24,746 nt of DNA, from positions 1 through 24,746 of IMG/VR virus record IMGVR_UViG_3300036823_000231; one strand, given 5' to 3'. Made by a program: the position numbers and the translations under genes. The notes under the pieces are model-generated. The model saw nothing but the letters and a program-made list of their open reading frames with translations. It was not told where the DNA came from and did no database searches. Within the stretch, counting starts at the first letter, position 1; every line of letters begins with the position of its first letter. The DNA comes from a virus. Positions 12,829-20,315 of the stretch are shown piece by piece.

Positions 12829-12987
12829 ATGACACACCTTAGTCTGGTTTCGGATTTTCCATTCGGTACTACGCCGCACAACGAATACCTGAAACTGCTT
12901 GTAGGCTGGCAAATCGTTTGGGTTGTTGGCAGCTTAATGGTAGCTTCGGCGGCTTTCGGAGCGGCTTGCGCGTGTATCGTCGCGTAA
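12829..12987 (+). CDS. Small single-helix membrane protein (52 aa)
   Basis: ATG with AAGGA eleven bases upstream, located within the end of the previous gene. The product begins MTHLSLVSDFPFGTTPHNEY and ends in one long hydrophobic segment (VGWQIVWVVGSLMVASAAFG and onward) that would span the inner membrane, with a short Cys-containing end. The gene fills the gap between its neighbours and overlaps the next start. Function unknown; holin-like or superinfection-related roles are possible but unsupported. Confidence 0.5.
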   Translation: MTHLSLVSDFPFGTTPHNEYLKLLVGWQIVWVVGSLMVASAAFGAACACIVA

Positions 12988-13199
12988 AAATTGAAAAACG
13001 ACTACGCGAAGAAATTATCACGACTTATTTGTATGATGGCTATAAACGTTCGACTGCGGAACGTCTAGCTGACGATTTCATCGTTTTGGAAATTGCACAA
13101 CAACATTTAGATAGTGGTTTCGCTTTATTGGTAAGCGAGACAGTTGATAGCGGTAGGGTAGTTTTTTCGAATGGCATCCAAACCTCGCGTAAGAGTTAA
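12972..13199 (+). CDS. Small hypothetical protein (75 aa)
   Basis: An unrecognised, mostly helical, charged protein (KIEKRLREEIITTYLYDGYK, AERLADDFIVLEIAQQHLD). The frame is open from a TTG at 12918, but the GTG at 12972, with GGAG about eleven bases upstream, gives a better N-terminus and only a small overlap with the membrane-protein gene. It overlaps the portal gene by 29 bases at its end. Probably a minor accessory protein co-translated with the portal. Confidence 0.45.
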   Translation: MYRRVKIEKRLREEIITTYLYDGYKRSTAERLADDFIVLEIAQQHLDSGFALLVSETVDSGRVVFSNGIQTSRKS

Positions 13200-14880
13200 G
13201 GCTAAGGGTGAGATCCGGAATGAACATCAGTTCACAACGGATAATTTCACAAATTTCAGTGCGCAGCTCGGTTATGGCACACAGAATTTGTCGTCTGGTT
13301 CGACTTATGGCTTTAATCCCATAAGTCGGAATAAAAACCTACTTGAATGGATGTATCGTGGTAGCTGGTTAGTCAAAAAAGTTGTCGATTGCCCTGCTGA
13401 TGATATGACACGCGAGGGCATGCAGATTGAATCTGACATGCCACCAGATCAAATTGACGCGCTGACGAACTATTGGACCGATCTACAAATCTGGCAGAAG
13501 TTGAACGAAACCATTAAGTGGGCACGCCTCTATGGTGGCTGTTTAGCTGTGATCATGATCGACGGCCAAGATATGGAAACACCTCTGCGTATTGATACTA
13601 TTCGTAAAGGACAATTCAAGGGTGTAATTGTTTATGACAAGTGGATGGTTTGGCCTACGATGGACCAAGTTGTCACGGATTTCGGTCCAGATTTTGGTCT
13701 GCCAAAATATTATGATACAGTAGCGGACGCAAAAGCTGTTCCGAATATGCGGATACATCATACGCGATGCATCCGCATCGATGGTGTGACGCTGCCCTAT
13801 TGGCAGAGAGTATCTGAAAACATGTGGGGCTTGAGCGTCATCGAACCCTTGTGGGATCGGATGATTGCATTTGATTCAGCTACCACAGGTGCGGCGCAGT
13901 TGATCTACAAAGCACATCTGCGCGTCATGAAGATCGAGGATTATCGTGAAATTGTTGCTGCTGGCGGCAAAATGTATGAGGGATTACGTAAGCAAATTGA
14001 AATGATGCGGTTGATGCAGACTAATGAAGGTATCACCATTATTGACAAAGAAGATGAATTTATTGCCAATACCTACAGCTTCGCCGGGCTGTCGGATATG
14101 ATGATGCAGTTTTCGCAGCAGCTTTCGGGTGCTGCGGATGTACCGGAGACGCGCCTGTTTGGTCAAGCGCCGGCTGGTATGAACAGCACCGGTGAATCTG
14201 ATCTACGGAACTATTATGATGGGATCAAATCCCAACAGGAAACCCGGCTGCGGCGTTACATCACTAAGCTGCTCGATATCACCCACCGCAGTTTGACAGG
14301 TTTGCCGCTGCCAGGGGGCTTCAATTATTCTTTCCGGCCGCTGTGGCAATTGACGCCGGAACAGCAAGCGGACATCGCGACCAAGCTCGCGACAGCCACC
14401 AGCACGTTGTTTCAGGACGGTGTTATTTCTCAGAAGACCGCTATGAAGGAGATTCGTCAATCGAGCCGGATCACTGGGTTTGGCAGCAACATCACCGACG
14501 AGGACATCAATGCGGTACCTGATGGACCGCCAGATCCGTTTGCTGGTGAGCAGGTGGAGGCAGAAGCCAAGGCTGCGTCCCGTCCGGTGGGGGCAGGGGG
14601 GCTTGCAGCCACGCCGGGTGCTGGTGGCACTCCACAGATGCCCCCCGCTGCCCAGCCCGCTTCTCTGGCCTCGCCGCCAGAGGACGATGGATTGACCATC
14701 CCGAAGCCACCCCCGTCTTGGCAGGTGTCGGCCGAAACACAGGGGCTAGCCATCGAGCATCAAGCAGCGCAATTGGAGCGGCAGGCAGAAGTTGTCGAAA
14801 AGGCGGCTGAAACCCTGGAGCAACAAGCGGCTGCGATGGAGCAGCGGGTGGAAAAACCTGAACACTTGAACGGACGCTAA
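13171..14880 (+). CDS. Portal protein, DUF1073 family
   Basis: This 569-aa protein forms the dodecameric portal ring through which DNA is packaged. It matches the DUF1073 portal family in order: an early GFNPISRNKNLLEWMYRGSW segment, VVDCPADDMTREGM, a WARLYGGCLAVIMIDGQD strand-helix, FIANTYSFAGLSDMMMQFSQ, AADVPETRLFGQAPAGMNST, and LRRYITKLLDI. The C-terminal 120 residues are a Pro/Ala linker followed by a heptad-like coiled coil rich in EHQAAQLERQ and AAETLEQQAA, longer than usual. Databases also attach an 'Acb1' name to this family by history; I see no reason to assign that activity here. The ATG overlaps the upstream gene; its Shine-Dalgarno is weak. Confidence 0.9.
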   Translation: MASKPRVRVKAKGEIRNEHQFTTDNFTNFSAQLGYGTQNLSSGSTYGFNPISRNKNLLEWMYRGSWLVKKVVDCPADDMTREGMQIESDMPPDQIDALTNYWTDLQIWQKLNETIKWARLYGGCLAVIMIDGQDMETPLRIDTIRKGQFKGVIVYDKWMVWPTMDQVVTDFGPDFGLPKYYDTVADAKAVPNMRIHHTRCIRIDGVTLPYWQRVSENMWGLSVIEPLWDRMIAFDSATTGAAQLIYKAHLRVMKIEDYREIVAAGGKMYEGLRKQIEMMRLMQTNEGITIIDKEDEFIANTYSFAGLSDMMMQFSQQLSGAADVPETRLFGQAPAGMNSTGESDLRNYYDGIKSQQETRLRRYITKLLDITHRSLTGLPLPGGFNYSFRPLWQLTPEQQADIATKLATATSTLFQDGVISQKTAMKEIRQSSRITGFGSNITDEDINAVPDGPPDPFAGEQVEAEAKAASRPVGAGGLAATPGAGGTPQMPPAAQPASLASPPEDDGLTIPKPPPSWQVSAETQGLAIEHQAAQLERQAEVVEKAAETLEQQAAAMEQRVEKPEHLNGR

Positions 14881-14904
14881 CTACCAAAACGGAGCATTAC
14901 ACCA

Positions 14905-16791
14905 GTGACCACTGCAACAATTGCATCGATTCTGGCCGAACTTGCCGCGCTTAAAACAACGGTTGACACGACGATCACGCAGATTGCAGGTGATGTCAGC
15001 TCGCTGATTCAGGTTTCAACGCCGGTTGTGTTGACTGGTATGACGCTCTCGGGTCTCCAATCCATCAAAGCAGGATTGCCGGCTGGTACAGTCGTTGGAG
15101 GGATTGCGGTGACCGTGACAGGGGGGGCCTTCACCGGCACTCTTGTAACGCTCCCGAGCTCCAATTTTGTTATTAGCGGGAACAGTCTGGTGACGGCGGC
15201 ATCCCTTGCCGCAGGCACCTACGTTGTGATGGTCACAGCGACGCAGGCCGGAGCCACGAATTCCCCCCTGTCACAAAGCTTTACGGTTTCCGTTAGCGCG
15301 CCAGCCGAATCCGTGGATGGCACGAGCATTCCCGTTGGATCAGCCAACGTCATCGTGGATGCCGCCGGTAACACCTGGGGTGTCAACGCCGCTGGACAGG
15401 TCGTGCGTAATGGCACCGTTGATACGGCAACGGCCAGCGTCACCGAGCTCTATTACAAGGCTCACTTGGTCTATCAGGAGGCAGCTAACGCAAGCAACCT
15501 TGGAACGCCCGGCTGGTGGAGTTGGAGCGGTAACACATGGGTTGATGCGGCTAGCCCGCTGAGTGTGGTTGTAACGCCGCCACCGCCTGTTTCAACAGGC
15601 ACCGTGGCTGTTGATCTGACGAAGCCTCTCGGGAGCATCAGCCCATTTGTATGGGGCGTTGGCACTGAAGGGCTCGGTGATCCTGGTACCGATACGTTCT
15701 ATGCAGCGGCGAATGCGGGGTGGCAGGCTGCTTACAAGACGCAGAATTGGCGTTTGTTCCGGTTCAACACGGAAGGTGATCAACTCACGTGGTTTACCGG
15801 TGGCTCAACGCAGAGCACGAATATCCAAAATTTCGTAAAGTTCTGGAAGAACGTCACTTCGCCAACTGATACGACTGGAAATCGTTTTGTATTCACCGTT
15901 GGCTCGGACAAGAACGCTGGTACGCCCGCGCAGGCTGTCGCCATTGCCAAGTGGTTCAAATCCATTGGTCTGGAAATATTCTTTTGGGAATACTGGAATG
16001 AGCCAGGGGATAGCGAAGCGTCCACCTATTGCACCGGCTTCAATGCGCTATCGACCGCACTGAAAGCGTTCAACCCCTTGTACCAAGTCGGTGGACCGAC
16101 GACGGCTTGGAGTGATGGCTCATTTTATACAACTTTTTCCAAGTCTTGTAAGCCCGATTTCATTTCCTATCACATGTATCTGACGGGATCATATACAGAC
16201 GAGGCGTCACTCTATCAGGCGACGATTAAGCGGGCTGTAGGTGATGTTGCTTTTGTCCGTAATGTGTTTCCGACGTTGCCAATTTTTCTCGGCGAATGGA
16301 ATATTGATTACAATGGCACCGAATCAATGATGCAGACCATTGTCGGTGGCGTGTTCGCATCTCTGTATACGTATTCGTCGTTGACGGCTCCGAATGCGAA
16401 CGTGCAGATGGGAGCGGATTGGACGATCGGTCAGAATTCCAATTTCACATTCATCAATAATGATGGGACAAATCTACGGCCTCATGGCGCTGTACTGGCG
16501 GCGTTGGGTCGTAAGATGCTTGGCACGCGCGCGACGTTGTCTATCGGTTCTGCATTCCCACACCTCGTCGGAATGTCCAGCATGTCTGGAACGTCCTGGA
16601 CGGTGTGGTTAACGAATTATGACCTGTCAGCAGCTTACACTATTGATCTAACCGGCCTTCCAAGCGCTGGTTACACTTATTGGGAATGCAGTCCAGCGAA
16701 TCTGACAGGGACATCTTCGAGCAAGGCAGCAAGCACACTACCTGCTTTGACGATCCCAGCACGGTCTGTGGTTATTTTGTCGAGCAGCTAA
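14905..16791 (+). CDS. Multidomain clan-A glycoside hydrolase (GH39-like)
   Basis: A 628-aa protein with four parts. (1) A short coiled coil (1-35). (2) An Ig/cadherin-like beta domain (about 40-131) rich in Thr, Val and Gly. (3) A module at 140-220 containing GNTWGVNAAGQVVRNGTVDT and WWSWSGNTW, resembling linkers in bacterial glycosidases. (4) A (beta/alpha)8 hydrolase from about 235 with acid/base E366 in WEYWNEP and nucleophile E464 in FLGEWN, followed by a small beta domain. The Glu pair and the WNEP context point to clan GH-A. There is no signal peptide, and it starts at a GTG with GGAG ten bases upstream. It lies between portal and head-morphogenesis genes, an odd place for an enzyme, suggesting a virion-borne depolymerase. 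The substrate is unknown. Confidence 0.82.
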   Translation: MTTATIASILAELAALKTTVDTTITQIAGDVSSLIQVSTPVVLTGMTLSGLQSIKAGLPAGTVVGGIAVTVTGGAFTGTLVTLPSSNFVISGNSLVTAASLAAGTYVVMVTATQAGATNSPLSQSFTVSVSAPAESVDGTSIPVGSANVIVDAAGNTWGVNAAGQVVRNGTVDTATASVTELYYKAHLVYQEAANASNLGTPGWWSWSGNTWVDAASPLSVVVTPPPPVSTGTVAVDLTKPLGSISPFVWGVGTEGLGDPGTDTFYAAANAGWQAAYKTQNWRLFRFNTEGDQLTWFTGGSTQSTNIQNFVKFWKNVTSPTDTTGNRFVFTVGSDKNAGTPAQAVAIAKWFKSIGLEIFFWEYWNEPGDSEASTYCTGFNALSTALKAFNPLYQVGGPTTAWSDGSFYTTFSKSCKPDFISYHMYLTGSYTDEASLYQATIKRAVGDVAFVRNVFPTLPIFLGEWNIDYNGTESMMQTIVGGVFASLYTYSSLTAPNANVQMGADWTIGQNSNFTFINNDGTNLRPHGAVLAALGRKMLGTRATLSIGSAFPHLVGMSSMSGTSWTVWLTNYDLSAAYTIDLTGLPSAGYTYWECSPANLTGTSSSKAASTLPALTIPARSVVILSSS

Positions 16792-16901
16792 AGTTGTCCT
16801 TGACGAGATCCTATGTCCGGTTGTTAAACCAGCGTGCAGATTGATCCTTCTCAGACGATCTGCATTCTTGGACGTTTCCTCTCTAATAACCTAGGGGCGG
16901 T

Positions 16902-17234
16902 GTGTTCTGGCCGAAGGCTACGAGCCTACGAGATCATGACCGCTCCACCTTTTTTGGAATTTTGCATTTGAAATTAAGTTTGAATCTTGCCGGACACGAA
17001 TGGCTAGACCAGAAATTAGATAGTCAGTGTGTTAAAGTTAAAGTAGGTGACGAATTCTGTGGCATGACACGATCGGCGTTATTTGATACCAAAGAGTCCG
17101 ATGTGAACACCCACGGTATCGCCCATTATGGTCATTTGTCTCGCGGTGAGTATGATGAAGTTTCTCGTGCGCGAGACGATTACAAGAAACACTGCGAAAA
17201 TCTAATGGCACAGATTCGAGCTGTGTGCGGGTAA
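16902..17234 (+). CDS. Hypothetical protein (up to 110 aa)
   Basis: An open frame that ends three bases before the head-morphogenesis gene, as expected for an operon member. It is not recognised. The part from about residue 28 (LNLAGHEWLDQKLDS, then VKVGDEFCGMTRSALFD) to the charged helical end (EYDEVSRARDDYKKHCENLM) looks like real protein. The first codons look less so, so the start is unsure: GTG at 16902, or the ATG at 17064 giving 56 aa. Local AT content is higher than in the flanking genes. The preceding 110 bases carry only a 7-bp hairpin (16835-16841 with 16858-16864). Confidence 0.45.
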   Translation: MFWPKATSLRDHDRSTFFGILHLKLSLNLAGHEWLDQKLDSQCVKVKVGDEFCGMTRSALFDTKESDVNTHGIAHYGHLSRGEYDEVSRARDDYKKHCENLMAQIRAVCG

Positions 17235-17237
17235 CAA

Positions 17238-18032
17238 ATGCCGGAAGGTTCTGTTTTTGTTCAGGACCGTATAGGACGAGCCCAGTCACGGGCTCAGCGA
17301 GAAGCTTTCTCTCGTGTTCGCAACGCCGAATATCAATACGCGATAAAACTTCGTGCGGTTGCACGCCATATTGCTGATATGGTTAAGGTATTCGCGGTCA
17401 CTGATGAAAATTCACTGGAACTTCCGCAGCTTGATGTGTTGATGCGTGTGCTCGAACGATACCAGGAAATTCTGCGGCCGTGGGCGCGGAAGGTTGCCGA
17501 ATTCATGTTGCATGACGTCCGTCGCCGGGATGCCAAGGCATGGACTCAATACGCCCGTTTCATGGGTGTTGAAATTAAGCGGGAATTAGAAAGTCCAGTT
17601 ACACGCGAGATGTTTGATCGGCTGCTCGATGAGCAGGTAGATCTGATTACATCATTGCCTGTGCAAGCGCGGCAACGAATTATGCGTTTGGCACAAGAGC
17701 ATCTATATACAGGGGCACGCGCATCCGAGATCGTGAAAGAGATCCAGCGCACTGGTGAGGTTACCAAGCATCGCGCCGAAACCATCGCACGGACGGAGAC
17801 AAGCCGGGCAGCCACTAATTTCACAATGATTCGTGCAGACCAGGTGGGGTCAAAGGGTTATATCTGGCGAACATCGCGAGATTATAACGTGCGTCCCCTT
17901 CATAAGGAACTTGAAGGCACGTATCATCGTTGGGATGATCCACCAATAGCGGCTGAAAATGGTATCAGGTCACACCCTGGTGCAATCTTCAATTGTCGAT
18001 GTTACCCTGAAGTTGTTCTTCCGGATTATTAA
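17238..18032 (+). CDS. Phage head morphogenesis protein (Mu gpF / SPP1 gp7 family)
   Basis: 264 aa. The C-terminal third carries the family signature: RTGEVTKHRAETIARTETSR, GYIWRTSRDYNVRPLHKELE, and the terminal FNCRCYPEVVLP, with Cys residues in NCRC and the HPGAIFNCRC context. The N-terminal two thirds are helical. Members are minor head proteins encoded after the portal and injected or used in capsid assembly. The position in the operon fits, apart from the glycosidase and small gene that separate it from the portal. The ATG follows the previous stop by three bases. Confidence 0.9.
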   Translation: MPEGSVFVQDRIGRAQSRAQREAFSRVRNAEYQYAIKLRAVARHIADMVKVFAVTDENSLELPQLDVLMRVLERYQEILRPWARKVAEFMLHDVRRRDAKAWTQYARFMGVEIKRELESPVTREMFDRLLDEQVDLITSLPVQARQRIMRLAQEHLYTGARASEIVKEIQRTGEVTKHRAETIARTETSRAATNFTMIRADQVGSKGYIWRTSRDYNVRPLHKELEGTYHRWDDPPIAAENGIRSHPGAIFNCRCYPEVVLPDY

Positions 18033-18055
18033 CCGCGAGCAAAGGAATAAGTCCG

Positions 18056-18457
18056 ATGCCCGAAGAAGCGGGTCACCCGTGGCGTCCAACGGGAGATACC
18101 CAGGCGATTTTGGACGCAATACGTATAGTAAGTGATAAGTTTGATCTCTTCTATACGAGGATGAGTGCCCAATTGGGCAAAGTTTCAACAACGGAGATAA
18201 GAATCATGGCTTCTTTGGCTGATATCCAAGCGGCTGTTGCTGCTGAACAAACTGTTGAGGCATCAGTTGTTACGTTGCTCGGTCAGCTGAGCGCTGACCT
18301 TCAGGCAGCGCTGGCGAGCAACGACCCGACTGCCATGCAGGCTGTGGTTGATCAACTGAATCAGAACGCACAGTCGCTTGCAGCAGCTGTGACGGCCAAT
18401 ACTCCTGCTGCCCCTGCCACGGGTCCATCAGGGCCGACGGGTCCAACCGGCCCGTAA
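18056..18457 (+). CDS. Small helical protein with collagen-like tip and two possible starts
   Basis: The full frame encodes 133 aa from an ATG with AAGGA nine bases upstream. An in-frame ATG at 18206 also has GGAG nine bases upstream and gives an 83-aa form starting MASLADIQAAVAAEQTVEAS. The shorter form resembles small phage virion proteins ('ADLQAAL', 'DPTAMQAVVDQLNQ') that precede capsid genes. The C-terminus is [11 protein letters not shown], the same Gly-Pro-Thr repeat type as the fibre at 23940. The N-terminal 50 residues (GDTQAILDAIRIVSDKFDLF) could be a separate helical domain in the long form. Both starts look usable, so two nested products are likely. Virion role inferred. Confidence 0.6.
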   Translation: MPEEAGHPWRPTGDTQAILDAIRIVSDKFDLFYTRMSAQLGKVSTTEIRIMASLADIQAAVAAEQTVEASVVTLLGQLSADLQAALASNDPTAMQAVVDQLNQNAQSLAAAVTANTPAAPATGPSGPTGPTGP

Positions 18458-18472
18458 TTTAGCAAAAATGAT

Positions 18473-18512
18473 GCATCAAGCTGACGATTCGATTAAATAG
18501 TCAGCTTGATGC
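18473..18512 (+). terminator. 13-bp hairpin before the exported-protein genes
   Basis: GCATCAAGCTGAC (18473-18485) pairs perfectly with GTCAGCTTGATGC (18500-18512) across a 14-base loop. It is followed by CTTGCTATTTT, a weak U-rich run. It may be an attenuator or an mRNA-stability element in the middle of the late operon. Confidence 0.55.
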
Positions 18513-18547
18513 CTTGCTATTTTCGCCCGCAAAAGGAGCGACGCTTG

Positions 18548-19015
18548 ATGAATAAGATTTTGGCCAGCCTATTGGCCTCGGCCTTCTTGCTGGCGATGCT
18601 TGCCCCGGCGCTGGCGCAGAGTGCCGGCACGATTCCGAACGCCCCCCTGATCACGCTGACTGCGACCGCGAATAACGCGACGCCTGTGCGGTCAGCTACG
18701 TATACCAACCTTCAGAGCGGCCTTGCTTGCTCATTTCTTCAGACCGCGCACACGAGCTCACCATCGACCACCATGACTGTTGATCAATATGATCCAGGTA
18801 CAGGGGGTTATATTATTCTTGGTACCACGACTGCGGTTACGACTACGGATAATGCGATGCAGGTCATCGAGGTTTATCCGATCACTGCGCCGGGATCTCC
18901 ACCGACTGGAATGGTTGCGGTTGGTCTGCATTCGCCAGCACAGTTTCGTGTGTCTGTTACCGTGGGTGGTACCGGGTCAACGACTGCGAAGGTAGGCTGC
19001 GTCGGCCTGCGGTAA
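18548..19015 (+). CDS. Exported beta-rich protein with Sec signal peptide
   Basis: A 155-aa protein. The first 23 residues are a classic signal peptide: basic n-region (MNK), hydrophobic core (ILASLLASAFLLAMLAPA) and ALA cleavage before QS. The mature part is rich in Thr, Ser and Gly with alternating strands (TMTVDQYDPGTGGYIILG, then FRVSVTVGG), and its strand pattern resembles the next two genes. AAGGAG lies nine bases before the ATG at 18548. Upstream in-frame codons to 18506 overlap the hairpin and are unlikely. An exported protein within a head operon may end up in the periplasm or on the outside. Unknown function; capsid-fibre or host-surface roles are guesses. Confidence 0.65.
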   Translation: MNKILASLLASAFLLAMLAPALAQSAGTIPNAPLITLTATANNATPVRSATYTNLQSGLACSFLQTAHTSSPSTTMTVDQYDPGTGGYIILGTTTAVTTTDNAMQVIEVYPITAPGSPPTGMVAVGLHSPAQFRVSVTVGGTGSTTAKVGCVGLR

Positions 19016-19017
19016 TA

Positions 19018-19410
19018 ATGTACACGAATCAGCAGACAGTCACGGCGCCGGTAACGATTCTTGCCGGAGCAACTTGGACGTCCTCAGTGATGCCAGCTTA
19101 CGCATTGGCACGCCTTCAGGTTGTGGTGTCGTTGACACAGGCTGGTTCCTTGTCTGTGCAGCCGTATCTTGACGGACAGGGTCACATTCCTACGACACCC
19201 GCTGCAACGGTTCCGCTGTCAGCGAATACAACCGCTTTGGCTGATTTTGTTCCAGGGGCTATTTTTCAAAGTTTTAAGGTTTCGCTTCATAATTCTAGCG
19301 GGTCATCCGCAACATCGAATACTGTTGTGGCAATTTCGTCAACTTATACCACTAAGACTTTCGCTTTTGCCAATGTCAATATTTCAGCTCAAGGTCTGGT
19401 GCATTTCTGA
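19018..19410 (+). CDS. Beta-rich protein, paralogue 2 of 3
   Basis: A 130-aa Thr/Ala/Ser-rich protein with strands LQVVVSLTQAGSLSVQPYLD and FKVSLHNSSG. It shares with its downstream neighbour the phrase 'PYLD-x2-G-x-I', a following Ala/Thr run and a late strand with NSSG / NGSA. There is no signal peptide. It starts two bases after the previous stop; its own stop shares a base with the next ATG (TGATG). Likely beta-sandwich virion or surface protein; not recognised. Confidence 0.6.
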   Translation: MYTNQQTVTAPVTILAGATWTSSVMPAYALARLQVVVSLTQAGSLSVQPYLDGQGHIPTTPAATVPLSANTTALADFVPGAIFQSFKVSLHNSSGSSATSNTVVAISSTYTTKTFAFANVNISAQGLVHF

Positions 19411-19841
19411 TGGTTGAGCGGAATATATACGGTCAAACTTACGACGTCGTTATGACGGGTCCAGTGGTCCCGACGCAATACAACGTCGGATCGGCAGCGA
19501 CTGCTGCAAGCAATGGTGTCGCTTGGCCTACGACGCTCGCAACCGCCGGTACATTCAACAATGGTGGCGTCCCAATCGGGTTGCAGGGGAATGTGCACTA
19601 TGCGATCGGTGGTATATTGAGCCGCACCGGTACCGTCGTCGTCACACCATACCTGGATCTCGCTGGTAATATCGCTGTTGGCACAGCCAGTTCGGCTGCC
19701 ATCGCGGCGGGTACGGCTTTTGTGCTTGACGGTAATGTCGGCACCGGCATTGTCCAGAGTATTGGTATAAAAATTATCAACGGTAGTGCGTCACTGACAG
19801 CGACGTTGACCAATCCAATTCTTGTCCTGCAATCATCGTAA
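19410..19841 (+). CDS. Beta-rich protein, paralogue 3 of 3
   Basis: 143 aa. VVVTPYLDLAGNIAVGTA and IGIKIINGSASLTATLTN align with the corresponding strands of 19018-19410. The N-terminal part (VERNIYGQTYDVVMTGPVVP) is distinct. Starts by TGATG overlap, so it is translationally coupled. The tandem arrangement suggests duplication and divergence of a single beta domain, perhaps forming a hetero-oligomer. No known motif. Confidence 0.6.
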   Translation: MVERNIYGQTYDVVMTGPVVPTQYNVGSAATAASNGVAWPTTLATAGTFNNGGVPIGLQGNVHYAIGGILSRTGTVVVTPYLDLAGNIAVGTASSAAIAAGTAFVLDGNVGTGIVQSIGIKIINGSASLTATLTNPILVLQSS

Positions 19842-19853
19842 GGGAATCATCGG

Positions 19854-20315
19854 ATGTTACGGCGTCAATTTTTGCCGCTCCCCCTGTTTCTCGCGGTTAC
19901 AGCCTGTTCGACAGGGGGAGCGGCGTCACAGATCACTCTTGTTCAGGTGCAGGCGTATTCGGATGATTTGATTAACGCATTAGCAGCCGCCGCGCAGGCT
20001 TATGGGGCAGACCCGAACGCGACTCAGGTTGTTTTGGTCGATCAAATTGTCGAAGATCTTCAGCAGGCCAAGCTTGCTATTGACTCAGCACAATCCGAGA
20101 CGGATGCTCGGGCTATTGCGCTAGAGGTTGTTTCATTCGTGCAGCAGTTGCTGCCAATTGTAACCCCATTTCTTGGTGCGGCAGGCCCTTACGTTCCTCT
20201 TGCCGTGGCCGTCTTGCAAGCGTTCGTCACGTCCCTTCCCGTGCCACCTAACACGCCAGTCCAGCCACCGGCTGAACTACATAGATTGGCGTTGAAATAT
20301 CATGCAAGAAAATGA
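19854..20315 (+). CDS. Phage lipoprotein
   Basis: 153 aa with a lipoprotein signal: MLRRQF basic start, short hydrophobic core PLPLFLAVTA and lipobox Cys at about residue 18 followed by STGG. The mature part is Ala-rich and helical (LINALAAAAQAYG, QIVEDLQQAKLAIDSAQ), with one strongly hydrophobic stretch (LLPIVTPFLGAAGPYVPLAV) and a Pro-rich, basic end. AAGGGA precedes the ATG. Such small lipoproteins are common in phages of Gram-negatives; superinfection exclusion and lysis (outer-membrane spanin-like) are candidates, neither provable here. The signal-peptide codons carry a 14-bp inverted repeat. The stop overlaps the next gene by ATGA. Confidence 0.7.
   Translation: MLRRQFLPLPLFLAVTACSTGGAASQITLVQVQAYSDDLINALAAAAQAYGADPNATQVVLVDQIVEDLQQAKLAIDSAQSETDARAIALEVVSFVQQLLPIVTPFLGAAGPYVPLAVAVLQAFVTSLPVPPNTPVQPPAELHRLALKYHARK
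19874..19924. repeat. 14-bp inverted repeat inside the lipoprotein signal-peptide codons
   Basis: GCCGCTCCCCCTGT (19874-19887) is the exact complement of 19911-19924, with a 23-base interior. Each arm contains one CCCCCTG/CAGGGGG heptamer in opposite orientation. In the mRNA this would form a stable hairpin about 20 nt after the start codon. Confidence 0.85.

Noticed and set aside
13171-14880. Anti-CBASS (Acb1) activity for the portal gene, suggested by a common database label.
   Set aside because: The sequence is a full-length portal of the DUF1073 type; nothing in it supports a cyclic-nucleotide nuclease.
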